From: Lachnospiraceae bacterium
Lineage (GTDB): Bacteria > Bacillota > Clostridia > Lachnospirales > Lachnospiraceae
Direction: 5' to 3'
Length of the DNA: 48,638 bases
Assembly: GCA_016282915.1 (NCBI GenBank)
Contig: JAEELW010000056.1
Span: 1 to 48,638, forward strand
Positions 22,339 to 29,821 of this stretch are shown piece after piece (position 1 is the first letter of the stretch; the number at the start of each line of letters is the position of its first letter). A model generated the notes under the pieces. It saw nothing but the letters and a program-made list of their open reading frames with translations, made no database searches and had not been told where the DNA came from. The position numbers and the translations under genes are program-made.

Positions 22339-23697
22339 ATGGACGGGATAAGGATATACAGGGGAATAAACCAGATCGGCGGGATCGTCACCGAGTTTCG
22401 GAAAGGCGGGCACCGCATACTGATAGATTTCGGAGCAAATCTTCCGGGAACGGAAAATGCCGAGCTGGAAGATGATGCCATGGTGAGGCAGGTATTTGCA
22501 GATAAAGACCCGGTTACGGATGCCGTTCTGTTTACGCATTATCACGGGGATCATGTCGGGCTGAGAAACAGGATACCCCAGGGGATCGAAATGTACGCCG
22601 GCGCAACAGCCTTAAAGATCATGAAACTGATCGCCGAAGGCGTTGATCATGTTAAGAGAAAGAAAGGCCTTACGGAGGAATATGATCTTCCGGTACTGGA
22701 AAGGATAAAGCCTTATTGGAAGATCGGTGAGGCGAAGGATTTTCATGGGATAAAAGTAACACCGCTTGTCTGTGATCATTCCGCTCTGGATGCTTATATG
22801 TTCATCATCGAGCTGAACGGCAAGCGTATTCTGTATACAGGGGATTTCAGGGCACATGGGATCCCGGGGGAAGAGACCTTTGAGAAGCTTATAAAAACAA
22901 AGGTGGGGAAAACGGATATACTGATCACGGAAGGGACGATGGTTTCCAGGCTTTGTGAGGAGGCGTCAAACGGGATCCGGACAGAGGCCGAACTTGCCAG
23001 GAAGGCGGCGGAGATCTTTGAGGCCCATAAGGAAAACGTTGTTCTTGTGTCTTCAACCAATATAGACAGCGTGATGAGCTTTTATAATTCGGTTCCGTCC
23101 GATAAAGCTTTTCTGTGCGATATCTATCAGGCAAAGGTGATGAGGATCGCGATCGAAGCCAGACACAGGTATTTCCCGGGATCATACAGTTACCGCGGCA
23201 ACATATATGTCTTATGCCCGGATGAAAACGAATACTGCATGGGAGAGCTCAGGAAATATGTGATACCGCATACAAAGCGGCATCCGTTTAAAATGGCGAG
23301 AGCCGGACTTTATTCCGAAAAAGGCTTCGTAATGCTTGCCAGGGTAAACCGTGATCCCGGATCGGAGACAGGAAGATTTGAAAAAAGACTTGCGCAGATG
23401 ACGGACCCGCATATCATATATTCGATGTGGACGGGATATCTGAAAGACGGAAAAGCAGAGGATCCTGCGATCGTAAGCTTTCTTGACGGACGGGATGATG
23501 CCGGGCATATGGATGTGATCCATACAAGTGGACACGCATATGTGGAGGATCTGAAAAAGCTGATGGATATGACGGAGCCGGAGGTGATCATCCCGATGCA
23601 TACGGAGAGCGCAGGGAATTTCAGGGAACTTGAACAGTTCCGGGATCATAAAGATAAGATAGAAGTGTGCAGACCGGGCGAGGTGTACGGAATATGA
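22339..23697 (+). CDS. RNase J-like MBL/beta-CASP nuclease
   Basis: 452 residues. Metallo-beta-lactamase motifs in order: Asp in ILIDFGANL, HYHGDH (67-72), a His in VCDHSALDAYM and Asp in YTGDFRAHG. Beta-CASP motifs follow: acidic Glu in ITEGT, then TSGHAYVEDLKKLM and IIPMHTE near the end, which correspond to the SGHA and PIHGE segments of RNase J. RNase J has about 555 residues; the C-terminal dimer domain is missing here. A metal-dependent endo- or 5' exonuclease acting on RNA is the natural prediction. The upstream ribosome site is poor (AAAGGAG at about 18 nt). The stop overlaps the next start as ATGA. Base composition looks more A-rich than in the neighbours (impression, not counted). 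Confidence 0.85.
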   Translation: MDGIRIYRGINQIGGIVTEFRKGGHRILIDFGANLPGTENAELEDDAMVRQVFADKDPVTDAVLFTHYHGDHVGLRNRIPQGIEMYAGATALKIMKLIAEGVDHVKRKKGLTEEYDLPVLERIKPYWKIGEAKDFHGIKVTPLVCDHSALDAYMFIIELNGKRILYTGDFRAHGIPGEETFEKLIKTKVGKTDILITEGTMVSRLCEEASNGIRTEAELARKAAEIFEAHKENVVLVSSTNIDSVMSFYNSVPSDKAFLCDIYQAKVMRIAIEARHRYFPGSYSYRGNIYVLCPDENEYCMGELRKYVIPHTKRHPFKMARAGLYSEKGFVMLARVNRDPGSETGRFEKRLAQMTDPHIIYSMWTGYLKDGKAEDPAIVSFLDGRDDAGHMDVIHTSGHAYVEDLKKLMDMTEPEVIIPMHTESAGNFRELEQFRDHKDKIEVCRPGEVYGI

Positions 23698-24614
23698 GCG
23701 GGCACAAAAAAGAGCTGCGGATCGATGACGGAAAAGTCGACAGCTTTTATGCGATGGTGCGCAAGTGGACCTATAATGATTATATTACGCCGAAGGCAAA
23801 GGCAGAGATCCTTGTAGATATGCTCATTTCGGAGTTTATCGAAGACATATTCAACAGTAAGGCTTTTAATGACTGCATCGGGAGGAAGGATACGGCAAAG
23901 CTGATCGCAAAAGAGTTTCCGATAAAGGGATATACGGAAGAGAAAGCAAAGAAGGACGGCTACAGAGTCTGCAGGGACAGTGGGATCATTAACAGTCCGG
24001 CGGTGGATTATCTTGTAAAGAAGGGGAATAAGCTTTATCTGGTCGAACTGAAAACCAATTCCGGCAGCTTTCATGCAGGACAGCTTTTCCGGATGATCAT
24101 GGCGAAAAGAAGCGGCCCGGATAAGATCTTTGCACATTATGCGGAAGTGCTGCAGCATACGGACAGCAAACGGAAATATCAATCCCAGCTGAAGCGCATG
24201 TGGGAGGTCGTGGCAGACGCTGCTGTCCCGTTTGGGATAGAAGATCTGAACAGGTCGAAAGCGGATAAAGTGAACGATGAAAGACTGTCGGATCTGAAAA
24301 GGCATTTCAGGGGATTTTCGGAAAGCTTCCGTGACGGAGCGGATATCGTATATCTTACCCTGGATCAGTGCCCGGATAAACTGTCGGGGAAGTTTTTGTA
24401 TGATGGTCCTGAGGGTGAACTGAAGATAGAACTCAGGGGTAGGGGTGATACGGAAAGTACGGGAGCGGTAAGAAAATATGCGTATTCCTGTGCCCGGGAA
24501 CAGGAGCTCTTTTATACCGTGTCTATGAACAGGATCAAGCTGTACGGAGATAAAAAAGCATTATGGTCCAAAGTGAGAAAAATCCTGGATAAGCTGCCGG
24601 TGGATGAGATATAA
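23694..24614 (+). CDS. PD-(D/E)XK nuclease-like protein coupled to the beta-CASP gene
   Basis: 306 residues from ATG 23694, which overlaps the upstream stop by four bases; the longer frame begins inside the previous gene. I do not recognise a named family. The core looks like a PD-(D/E)XK nuclease: SPAVDYLV (D105), then YLVELKT (E118, K120) and a Gln in the following helix GQLFRM (Q130), the spacing known from RecB-like nucleases. The N-terminus is helical with several acidic residues. A C-terminal third (from about 200) contains a mixed strand/helix region with VYLTLDQCPDKL. Tight coupling to an RNase J-like protein suggests a two-component nucleic acid processing or defence pair, which is inference. 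Confidence 0.55.
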   Translation: MSGHKKELRIDDGKVDSFYAMVRKWTYNDYITPKAKAEILVDMLISEFIEDIFNSKAFNDCIGRKDTAKLIAKEFPIKGYTEEKAKKDGYRVCRDSGIINSPAVDYLVKKGNKLYLVELKTNSGSFHAGQLFRMIMAKRSGPDKIFAHYAEVLQHTDSKRKYQSQLKRMWEVVADAAVPFGIEDLNRSKADKVNDERLSDLKRHFRGFSESFRDGADIVYLTLDQCPDKLSGKFLYDGPEGELKIELRGRGDTESTGAVRKYAYSCAREQELFYTVSMNRIKLYGDKKALWSKVRKILDKLPVDEI

Positions 24615-24729
24615 AACATATCATGCCGCTTTTGACCCGCGCGGAAATGCGGGATGGATACGGGGAAGACTCAGCTTTCAGGTATCCGGGACTTGTGACG
24701 GGGGGATCAGAAAAAAGGAGGGATCAGCA

Positions 24730-25299
24730 ATGAGTAAGATCAGTAAAAAAGCGACGAACGATTTCTGCCCGCAGACACTGTTTCTGTATGGCACGAATAA
24801 TGAGGACGGAAGCCCGGATCTCGGCCTCTTCTGCTGGTTCAGTTATGTCTGGGACGGGGAAATGGGCGTCATGTGCTGTATCGGCGGAGAAAAACGGACG
24901 AGGCAGAATATTGAACGCGAGAAGGTTTTCTCGGCAAATCTGGTCACGGAAAAACTGCTGCCGCTGGCAGATCATTTCGGGAATGTCAAGGGAGAAGATC
25001 CGGAGAAGATGAAGTTTAAGCCGGAGATCGGGAAGGGTGAGGTGCTGCCGGTGCCGGTCCTGAATGATTCACCCGTGGTCTTTGAACTGGAAGTAAAAGA
25101 GTTTGTGAAACTGCACGACGGCGAGGTGATCATCTGCAGGATCCGTAATGTCCTTCAGGATGAAGAACTGTCGGCTCCGGATATCAGTACGGAGGAAAAA
25201 CTCGCAAAGATCGCCCCGGTGCGGACCACCTGTACGGAATACTTCAGCTATAGCGGAAAGAGTATGGGCAAATGGGGAGAGCCGCGGAAAAGCTTATAA
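24730..25299 (+). CDS. Flavin reductase-like FMN-binding protein
   Basis: 189 residues from ATG 24730, preceded by AGGAGGG eight nt upstream; the longer frame overlaps the previous gene. The flavin reductase-like split-barrel fold is suggested by PQTLFLYGTNNEDGSPD, CIGGEKRTRQNIEREKVF and FSANLVTEKLLPLADHFG. Such proteins bind FMN and reduce flavin or serve as small electron carriers; many clostridial members have no known substrate. There are 115 bp between it and the previous gene and no promoter I can point to. Confidence 0.82.
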   Translation: MSKISKKATNDFCPQTLFLYGTNNEDGSPDLGLFCWFSYVWDGEMGVMCCIGGEKRTRQNIEREKVFSANLVTEKLLPLADHFGNVKGEDPEKMKFKPEIGKGEVLPVPVLNDSPVVFELEVKEFVKLHDGEVIICRIRNVLQDEELSAPDISTEEKLAKIAPVRTTCTEYFSYSGKSMGKWGEPRKSL

Positions 25300-25313
25300 G
25301 AACAGTGCAGACA

Positions 25314-25380
25314 GTGAGGACAGGGGGACAGTCCCCGTGTCCTCACAGTGAGGACGGGGGGACTGTCCCCCTGTCCTCAA
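25314..25380 (+). repeat. Two adjacent GC-rich palindromic repeats (REPIN-like)
   Basis: Unit A 25314-25346 and unit B 25348-25380 both start GTGAGGAC, contain a central GGGGAC-N-GTCCCC palindrome and end in GTCCTCA. Each can fold as a stem with outer arm GAGGACAG/CTGTCCTC and inner arm GGGGAC/GTCCCC. The same family recurs at 34631-34700. They fill the gap between the flavin reductase and the DHFR fusion gene. Confidence 0.8.
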
Positions 25381-25410
25381 GTGTCTTGAGAAAAATGAGG
25401 GGGAGAGAGT

Positions 25411-26415
25411 ATGATCGGATTGATCGTGGCACGTTCGAAGAATAACGTGATCGGAAAGAACGGAAAGATCCCGTGGAGGATCAAAGGCGAGCAGAAGCAG
25501 TTTAAGAAACTGACCACGGGAAATGTGGTCGTGATGGGGAGAAAGTCTTACGAGGAGATCGGCCATCCGCTGCCGGACCGCTTGAATATCATCGTATCAC
25601 GGACGGCGGTTTTTGAAGGCGAAAACCTGCTGACGGCGTCTTCCGTGGAGGAGGCGGTATCCCTGGCGAAGGATAAAGAGGCGCTCCGCCGTGCGCATTT
25701 TACGCCCAGGGGAGAGCCGGATATTTATATTTCGGGGGGATACGGGCTGTACAAAGAGGCTGTTTTCTTCGTTGACAAGATGTACATCACGGAGGTGGAT
25801 ACGGTCGTTGAGGATGGCACTGTATTCTTTCCGGAATTTGATGCGGAAGACTTTGATGTAAAGACCGGTGAGAGCGGCGGGGATGAGATCCGCTTTACCC
25901 GCACCATATATACCAGACGCGTGCAGCAGAAGAAGGTCGGGGATCGCGAACTCACCTACAGAAAGCTCACGGAAGCCGATCTGGATGCATTTATCCGTAT
26001 GAGGATCTCGCAGCTGACGGAGGAGTATGCTTCCGAGGGACGAGAGGTCCCGAAGAACGTGGATCTGGAAGCGGCGCTTAAGGATTATTATAACAGACAT
26101 CTGGCGGACGGAACCTTCGTTTCCTGGCTGGCTTTGGAGGGGGAGCGGATCGTCGGGACCAGCGGTATGTCCTTTGTGGAGAAACCGCCCTATTTCAGCT
26201 GCCCCAGCGGAAGACTGGGTCTTTTGTCAAGCATGTTTACCGATCCGGCCTGCAGACGCATGGGCATCGCGCAGGATCTTTTAAACAGGGTCGTTGGAGA
26301 AGCAAGGGATTACGGCTGCGGAGCGGTCTGGATCACGGCATCGGATATGGGAGTGAAGCTGTATACCGCATACGGCTTTGAGCATAACGGGAATTTCATG
26401 CAATACAAAATATAA
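25411..26415 (+). CDS. Dihydrofolate reductase fused to a GNAT acetyltransferase
   Basis: 334 residues. Residues 1 to about 172 form a DHFR domain: IGKNGKIPWRIKGEQKQF with the Trp loop and catalytic acid E27, the NADPH motif VVMGRKSYEEIG and ISGGYGLY. It should reduce dihydrofolate with NADPH. Residues about 176-334 form a GNAT domain beginning LTYRKLTEADLDAFIRMR, with acetyl-CoA motif DPACRRMGIAQDLL and ITASDMGVKLYTAYGFEHNG at the end. The join is direct and in frame. A short linker QQKKVGDRE separates them. ATG 25411 follows AGGGGGAGAG. The fusion is unusual; if real it puts folate reduction and an acetyl transfer on one chain. Confidence 0.88.
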   Translation: MIGLIVARSKNNVIGKNGKIPWRIKGEQKQFKKLTTGNVVVMGRKSYEEIGHPLPDRLNIIVSRTAVFEGENLLTASSVEEAVSLAKDKEALRRAHFTPRGEPDIYISGGYGLYKEAVFFVDKMYITEVDTVVEDGTVFFPEFDAEDFDVKTGESGGDEIRFTRTIYTRRVQQKKVGDRELTYRKLTEADLDAFIRMRISQLTEEYASEGREVPKNVDLEAALKDYYNRHLADGTFVSWLALEGERIVGTSGMSFVEKPPYFSCPSGRLGLLSSMFTDPACRRMGIAQDLLNRVVGEARDYGCGAVWITASDMGVKLYTAYGFEHNGNFMQYKI

Positions 26416-26481
26416 TGATCTGAGTTCACAGGCCGCTCAGAAAGAGTATTATCCCAAAAATCCGGACAGAAGAAAGCGCTG

Positions 26482-27699
26482 ATGATCATGAAAAAAAACG
26501 GTACCGTATGGACAATAAAATATGCGCTGCTGAATATCGCCTATTTTGCGGCGTTTTGTACCATTCACGCGTATGCTGCCGTTTATCTGCTGGCGCATGG
26601 CTTCAGCAATACGGAGGTGGGCATCCTGCTGGCGGTGGCAAATATCAGTTCGTCATTTCTGCAGCCGCTGATAGCAGGGCTCATAGATAAACCGAATCCG
26701 CTTACCAACAAAAACTTTATACTGGCCTCTGTGATATTCATATCGCTTGGATCGCTGCTGCTTTTGTTTGTCCATGACAATAAGCCGGTCATTTTTGTGA
26801 TTTTTGCCGCGATCTATATGATACAGTTTACTTACATGCCGGTGATGACCGCGCTCTGTTTTGAGTACAGAAAAGCCGGCTGTAATATCTTTTACGGTCT
26901 GGCCAGAGGGCTGGGTTCCGCGGGCTTTGCACTCACCTCCGCATGGATCGGCGGGATGGTGGAGAGCCGGGGAGTATACATCCTTCCGGTGGTCACGATC
27001 ATTGCGATGATCGCTTCGGCCGTTGTGATACTGGCTTTCCGGAAACCGAAGGAAGGACCTGCGGCCGAAGCCGAAAGCGACAGCAAAACAAAGGGGAAGA
27101 AAGCGCATAACAATCTCAAAGAGTTTATCTCCATATATCCGGCTTTTTCCCTGTTCATAATCAGTTCGACCTGCTTCTTTTTTGCACACAATATGATCAA
27201 CGATTTTATGATCCAGATCATCCGGGAGCTGGGAGGAGCGGAGAAGGAACTGGGCTTTTCGAATTTCCTTCAGGCAATGCTGGAACTCCCGGCAATGGCG
27301 CTGATCGGGATCGTGGTCCGGAAGATATCGTCGAAGACGCTGCTCCTGATCTCGGGAACTGCTTTCTTTGTGAAGATCATACTGCTCGTATTTGCGACAA
27401 ACCTCGGCTGGATGTATATCAGCCAGTCGTTTCAGTTCCTGGCTTATGCGGTGTTCATTCCGGCTACGGCGATCTATGTGAATGATACCATGGAAGAGCT
27501 GGATCAGGTGAAAGGGCAGGCGTTTATCACTACCTCGATCACGATCGGCGGAGTTTTTTCCAACCTTGTCAGCGGAAAGATCATCGATACCTTTGGCGTG
27601 AGGACGGCGCTGACAGCAGGAAGCGTCGTGTGCGCGATCGGCGTGGTCATTGCATTTATCGCCATGAGACTGCCGGCGTATCGTGCGGAAAAAAGCTGA
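26482..27699 (+). CDS. MFS transporter (LacY/nucleoside-like group)
   Basis: 405 residues with about 12 hydrophobic segments, split 6+6 by the basic, charged loop around residues 190-215 (KPKEGPAAEAESDSKTKGKK). The N-terminus reads IKYALLNIAYFAAFCTIHAYAAVYLLAHGFSNTEVGILLA, as in MFS proteins related to LacY and 3-phenylpropionate permeases. The substrate is unknown; the neighbouring sugar kinase would fit a sugar or oligosaccharide, which is inference. Ribosome site is weak; ATG 26482 or 26488 may be used. Confidence 0.88.
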   Translation: MIMKKNGTVWTIKYALLNIAYFAAFCTIHAYAAVYLLAHGFSNTEVGILLAVANISSSFLQPLIAGLIDKPNPLTNKNFILASVIFISLGSLLLLFVHDNKPVIFVIFAAIYMIQFTYMPVMTALCFEYRKAGCNIFYGLARGLGSAGFALTSAWIGGMVESRGVYILPVVTIIAMIASAVVILAFRKPKEGPAAEAESDSKTKGKKAHNNLKEFISIYPAFSLFIISSTCFFFAHNMINDFMIQIIRELGGAEKELGFSNFLQAMLELPAMALIGIVVRKISSKTLLLISGTAFFVKIILLVFATNLGWMYISQSFQFLAYAVFIPATAIYVNDTMEELDQVKGQAFITTSITIGGVFSNLVSGKIIDTFGVRTALTAGSVVCAIGVVIAFIAMRLPAYRAEKS

Positions 27700-27770
27700 C
27701 AGGACGGAAGCATATTCTCCGGCAGCCTCCGGAAAAAGTGTGGCGGAGAACGCCGGACGATGAGAATAAG

Positions 27771-28760
27771 ATGAGGGACGAAAGAGAAAAAACAGAAGAC
27801 GCCTGCGATCCTCCGGCGAAAGAGGCGGCCGCTGCATTTCTGAAAGAGAGGATATGCAGTATTACGGCATTCGGAAACGGACATATCAATGAAACCTTTG
27901 TCGTAAAGACGGAAAAGGATCGTTTTATCTGTCAGCGTATCCGCAGCAAAATGGATATCACCAGGCTGGAACACAATTACCTCCTTTATTCCGGGGCTTT
28001 TGACAGGGCGGGCCTGCGCTACCCGGTCTGGATGCAGACCGAACGAAAAGAGTATTTCTATCCCGATGCCGGCGGCGCGCATTGGAGAATGTATCCGCTG
28101 ATCGAAGGAGAAGAAAAGGAAGCGCCGTTAACGGAAGAGGCGCTGCGCAGCTGCGGACAGGGGCTCGCGAAAATGCACAGGGTTTTGCAGACGTTAAAAG
28201 GGAAACCTCTGGCCGTGTATCCGATGCTCCATGATCTGAAGTATTATCATGATGAATATCTGCGGGGGATCGGAAACGCTCTTTCCGCAGAAGCCCGGGA
28301 GCCTGCGCTGGAAGCATGGATCGAAAAAAAGGCCGGCGGATTGCTGAAACTGGAAACGGACAGAAGCGCTGTGATCCATGGGGATCCGAAGCTTGCGAAC
28401 ATCCTGTTCTGCGGGGATACGGTCCGGGCGTTTCTTGACCTGGATACGGTCATGCAGGGATCGATCGAGGAGGATGCCGTGGATTGCATCCGGTCCTGCT
28501 GCGTAAGAGACGGAAAGCCGGATCGCGACGCCATAAGGATCTTTATGGACGCATACCGGAACGAAGCGCCGGAGCTGCTGAAAGATACGGATGGGGAACG
28601 TCTGATGCTGCTGCTCCGCAGGATCTATTTTGAACTTGGCCTCCGCTACTATACGGATGCGGTCGCAGAAGAAAAACACTTTAAGGAAAAGTATCCGGGA
28701 TATCTGAAGGAGAAAGCGGAAAAGTATCTTGCGGCGTCAGCTGCGGAGATCCGGATCTGA
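27771..28760 (+). CDS. NahK-like sugar kinase / aminoglycoside phosphotransferase fold
   Basis: 329 residues from ATG 27771; the longer frame overlaps the transporter gene. The nucleotide loop FGNGHINETFVVK matches N-acetylhexosamine 1-kinases closely. The catalytic loop is VIHGDPKLANILF (H203, G204, D205), followed by the metal-binding FLDLDTVMQGS, the latter again as in NahK. NahK phosphorylates GlcNAc/GalNAc released from lacto-N-biose or mucin sugars at C1. The fold is shared with aminoglycoside and choline kinases, so the substrate remains open, but DLDTVM favours hexosamine. It stands 71 bp after the MFS transporter, so uptake and phosphorylation of the same sugar is plausible. Confidence 0.8.
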   Translation: MRDEREKTEDACDPPAKEAAAAFLKERICSITAFGNGHINETFVVKTEKDRFICQRIRSKMDITRLEHNYLLYSGAFDRAGLRYPVWMQTERKEYFYPDAGGAHWRMYPLIEGEEKEAPLTEEALRSCGQGLAKMHRVLQTLKGKPLAVYPMLHDLKYYHDEYLRGIGNALSAEAREPALEAWIEKKAGGLLKLETDRSAVIHGDPKLANILFCGDTVRAFLDLDTVMQGSIEEDAVDCIRSCCVRDGKPDRDAIRIFMDAYRNEAPELLKDTDGERLMLLLRRIYFELGLRYYTDAVAEEKHFKEKYPGYLKEKAEKYLAASAAEIRI

Positions 28761-28783
28761 GCGATTCAAAGGAAAGGATGAAG

Positions 28784-29722
28784 ATGGAAAAAAACGTGAA
28801 GCGGATCATGGAGATGGAAGAGATCCTCGATGAAGCAGACAGAAGGATCGAAGCATTGAAGGAAGCAATCGGCGCATTCGAAGGATACCAGAGCTTTATC
28901 CGCGAGCTGGATCGTTATTATACCGGTCCGGAGTGGAAAGAAGATTTCTCACTGGATGAAGAAGGAAAGCTTCCTGCCGGGCTGAAACGCGGAGTCCTGA
29001 GTGAGGACGCTGTTTATGAACTGCTTGAGCGGAACAGGGAAATGCTTGAGCTGCTGAACGGCAGCAGGGAGAAAAGGATCTATGACATCTCACAGGAGGT
29101 GTTCGGCTGTAAGGTATTTCCGGGAGATCCTTCTCCGGAGCGCAGCGAGATAATGAAGATCCGTGAAGGAGCCGTCTGCAATCTGACGGCGATAAAGATG
29201 TGTGCGCACAACGGAACACATGTGGACGCACCCTATCATTTTATTGATAACGGAAAGAAGATCGACGAAGTGGATCTCAAAAACTGGATCGGCTGGGCCT
29301 ATGTTGCGGAGCATAAAGGCGCGATCAGCGCGGCGGATGCGGAAGAGATCCTTCGGAAAGCAAAGCAGGCAGAGCAGGAGCGGAACAGCCGCTGTTACGG
29401 AACGGCAGCGGGAAAAAACGGAGGAGACTGCGATGCCGCAAGGCGTATCCTTGTGAAAGGAGAGGCGTTTGTAACGGAAGAGGCCGCAAAGGTATTTGCG
29501 GAAAAGCAGCTGCTGCTTTTCGGAAATGAATCACAGACGGTCGGGCCTGAGGATGCGCCGATGAACGTACATCTGATCATGCTCGGCGCGGAAGTGGTGC
29601 TTCTGGAAGGGATACGGCTGGCGGAAGTGAAGGAGGGCGTATATATGCTCAACGCCGCGCCGATCAATCTTGGCGGTGCCGACGGGGCGCCGTGCCGCGC
29701 GGTACTGATAGGGGAAAACTGA
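28784..29722 (+). CDS. DUF4298 domain fused to a kynurenine formamidase-like cyclase
   Basis: 312 residues from ATG 28784, which has GGAAAGG 6 nt upstream; ATG 28778 is too close to it. Residues 1 to about 100 match DUF4298: a predicted coiled helix (MEEILDEADRRIEALKEA) followed by WKEDFSLDEEGKLPAGLKRG and VLSEDAVYELLE. The rest is a cyclase-family domain with the metal motif HNGTHVDAPYH (H142, H146, D148), YDISQEVF at the start and GVYMLNAAPINLGGADGAPCRA at the end. Cyclase enzymes hydrolyse N-formylkynurenine, isatin or similar amides with a divalent metal. A 35-residue charged insert lies at about 195-230. Next gene is an amino acid symporter, so an amino acid derived substrate is possible. 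Confidence 0.82.
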   Translation: MEKNVKRIMEMEEILDEADRRIEALKEAIGAFEGYQSFIRELDRYYTGPEWKEDFSLDEEGKLPAGLKRGVLSEDAVYELLERNREMLELLNGSREKRIYDISQEVFGCKVFPGDPSPERSEIMKIREGAVCNLTAIKMCAHNGTHVDAPYHFIDNGKKIDEVDLKNWIGWAYVAEHKGAISAADAEEILRKAKQAEQERNSRCYGTAAGKNGGDCDAARRILVKGEAFVTEEAAKVFAEKQLLLFGNESQTVGPEDAPMNVHLIMLGAEVVLLEGIRLAEVKEGVYMLNAAPINLGGADGAPCRAVLIGEN

Positions 29723-29740
29723 AACGTGGACAGATGATAA

Positions 29741-29790
29741 GGGCCCGAAGGAGTACGGAATGTCTTCTGCAGTTGAAGACAGAGGGCCTT
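29741..29790 (+). other. Structured leader before the alanine/sodium symporter
   Basis: GGCCC (29742-29746) can pair with GGGCC (29784-29788), enclosing GTCTTC (29762-29767) paired with GAAGAC (29775-29780). An alternative stem CCGAAGG with CCTTCCGG overlaps the outer pair. Two exclusive structures upstream of the ribosome site hint at leader control, but no known riboswitch is recognised. Confidence 0.35.
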
Positions 29791-29821
29791 CCGGAACCCG
29801 GACGATAGGAAAGGAGCGTAT

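Noticed and set aside
25314-25380. Possible CRISPR array or plain terminator
   Set aside because: Units are palindromic and adjacent without spacers, and no T-run follows; a repeat family of the same design occurs at 34631.
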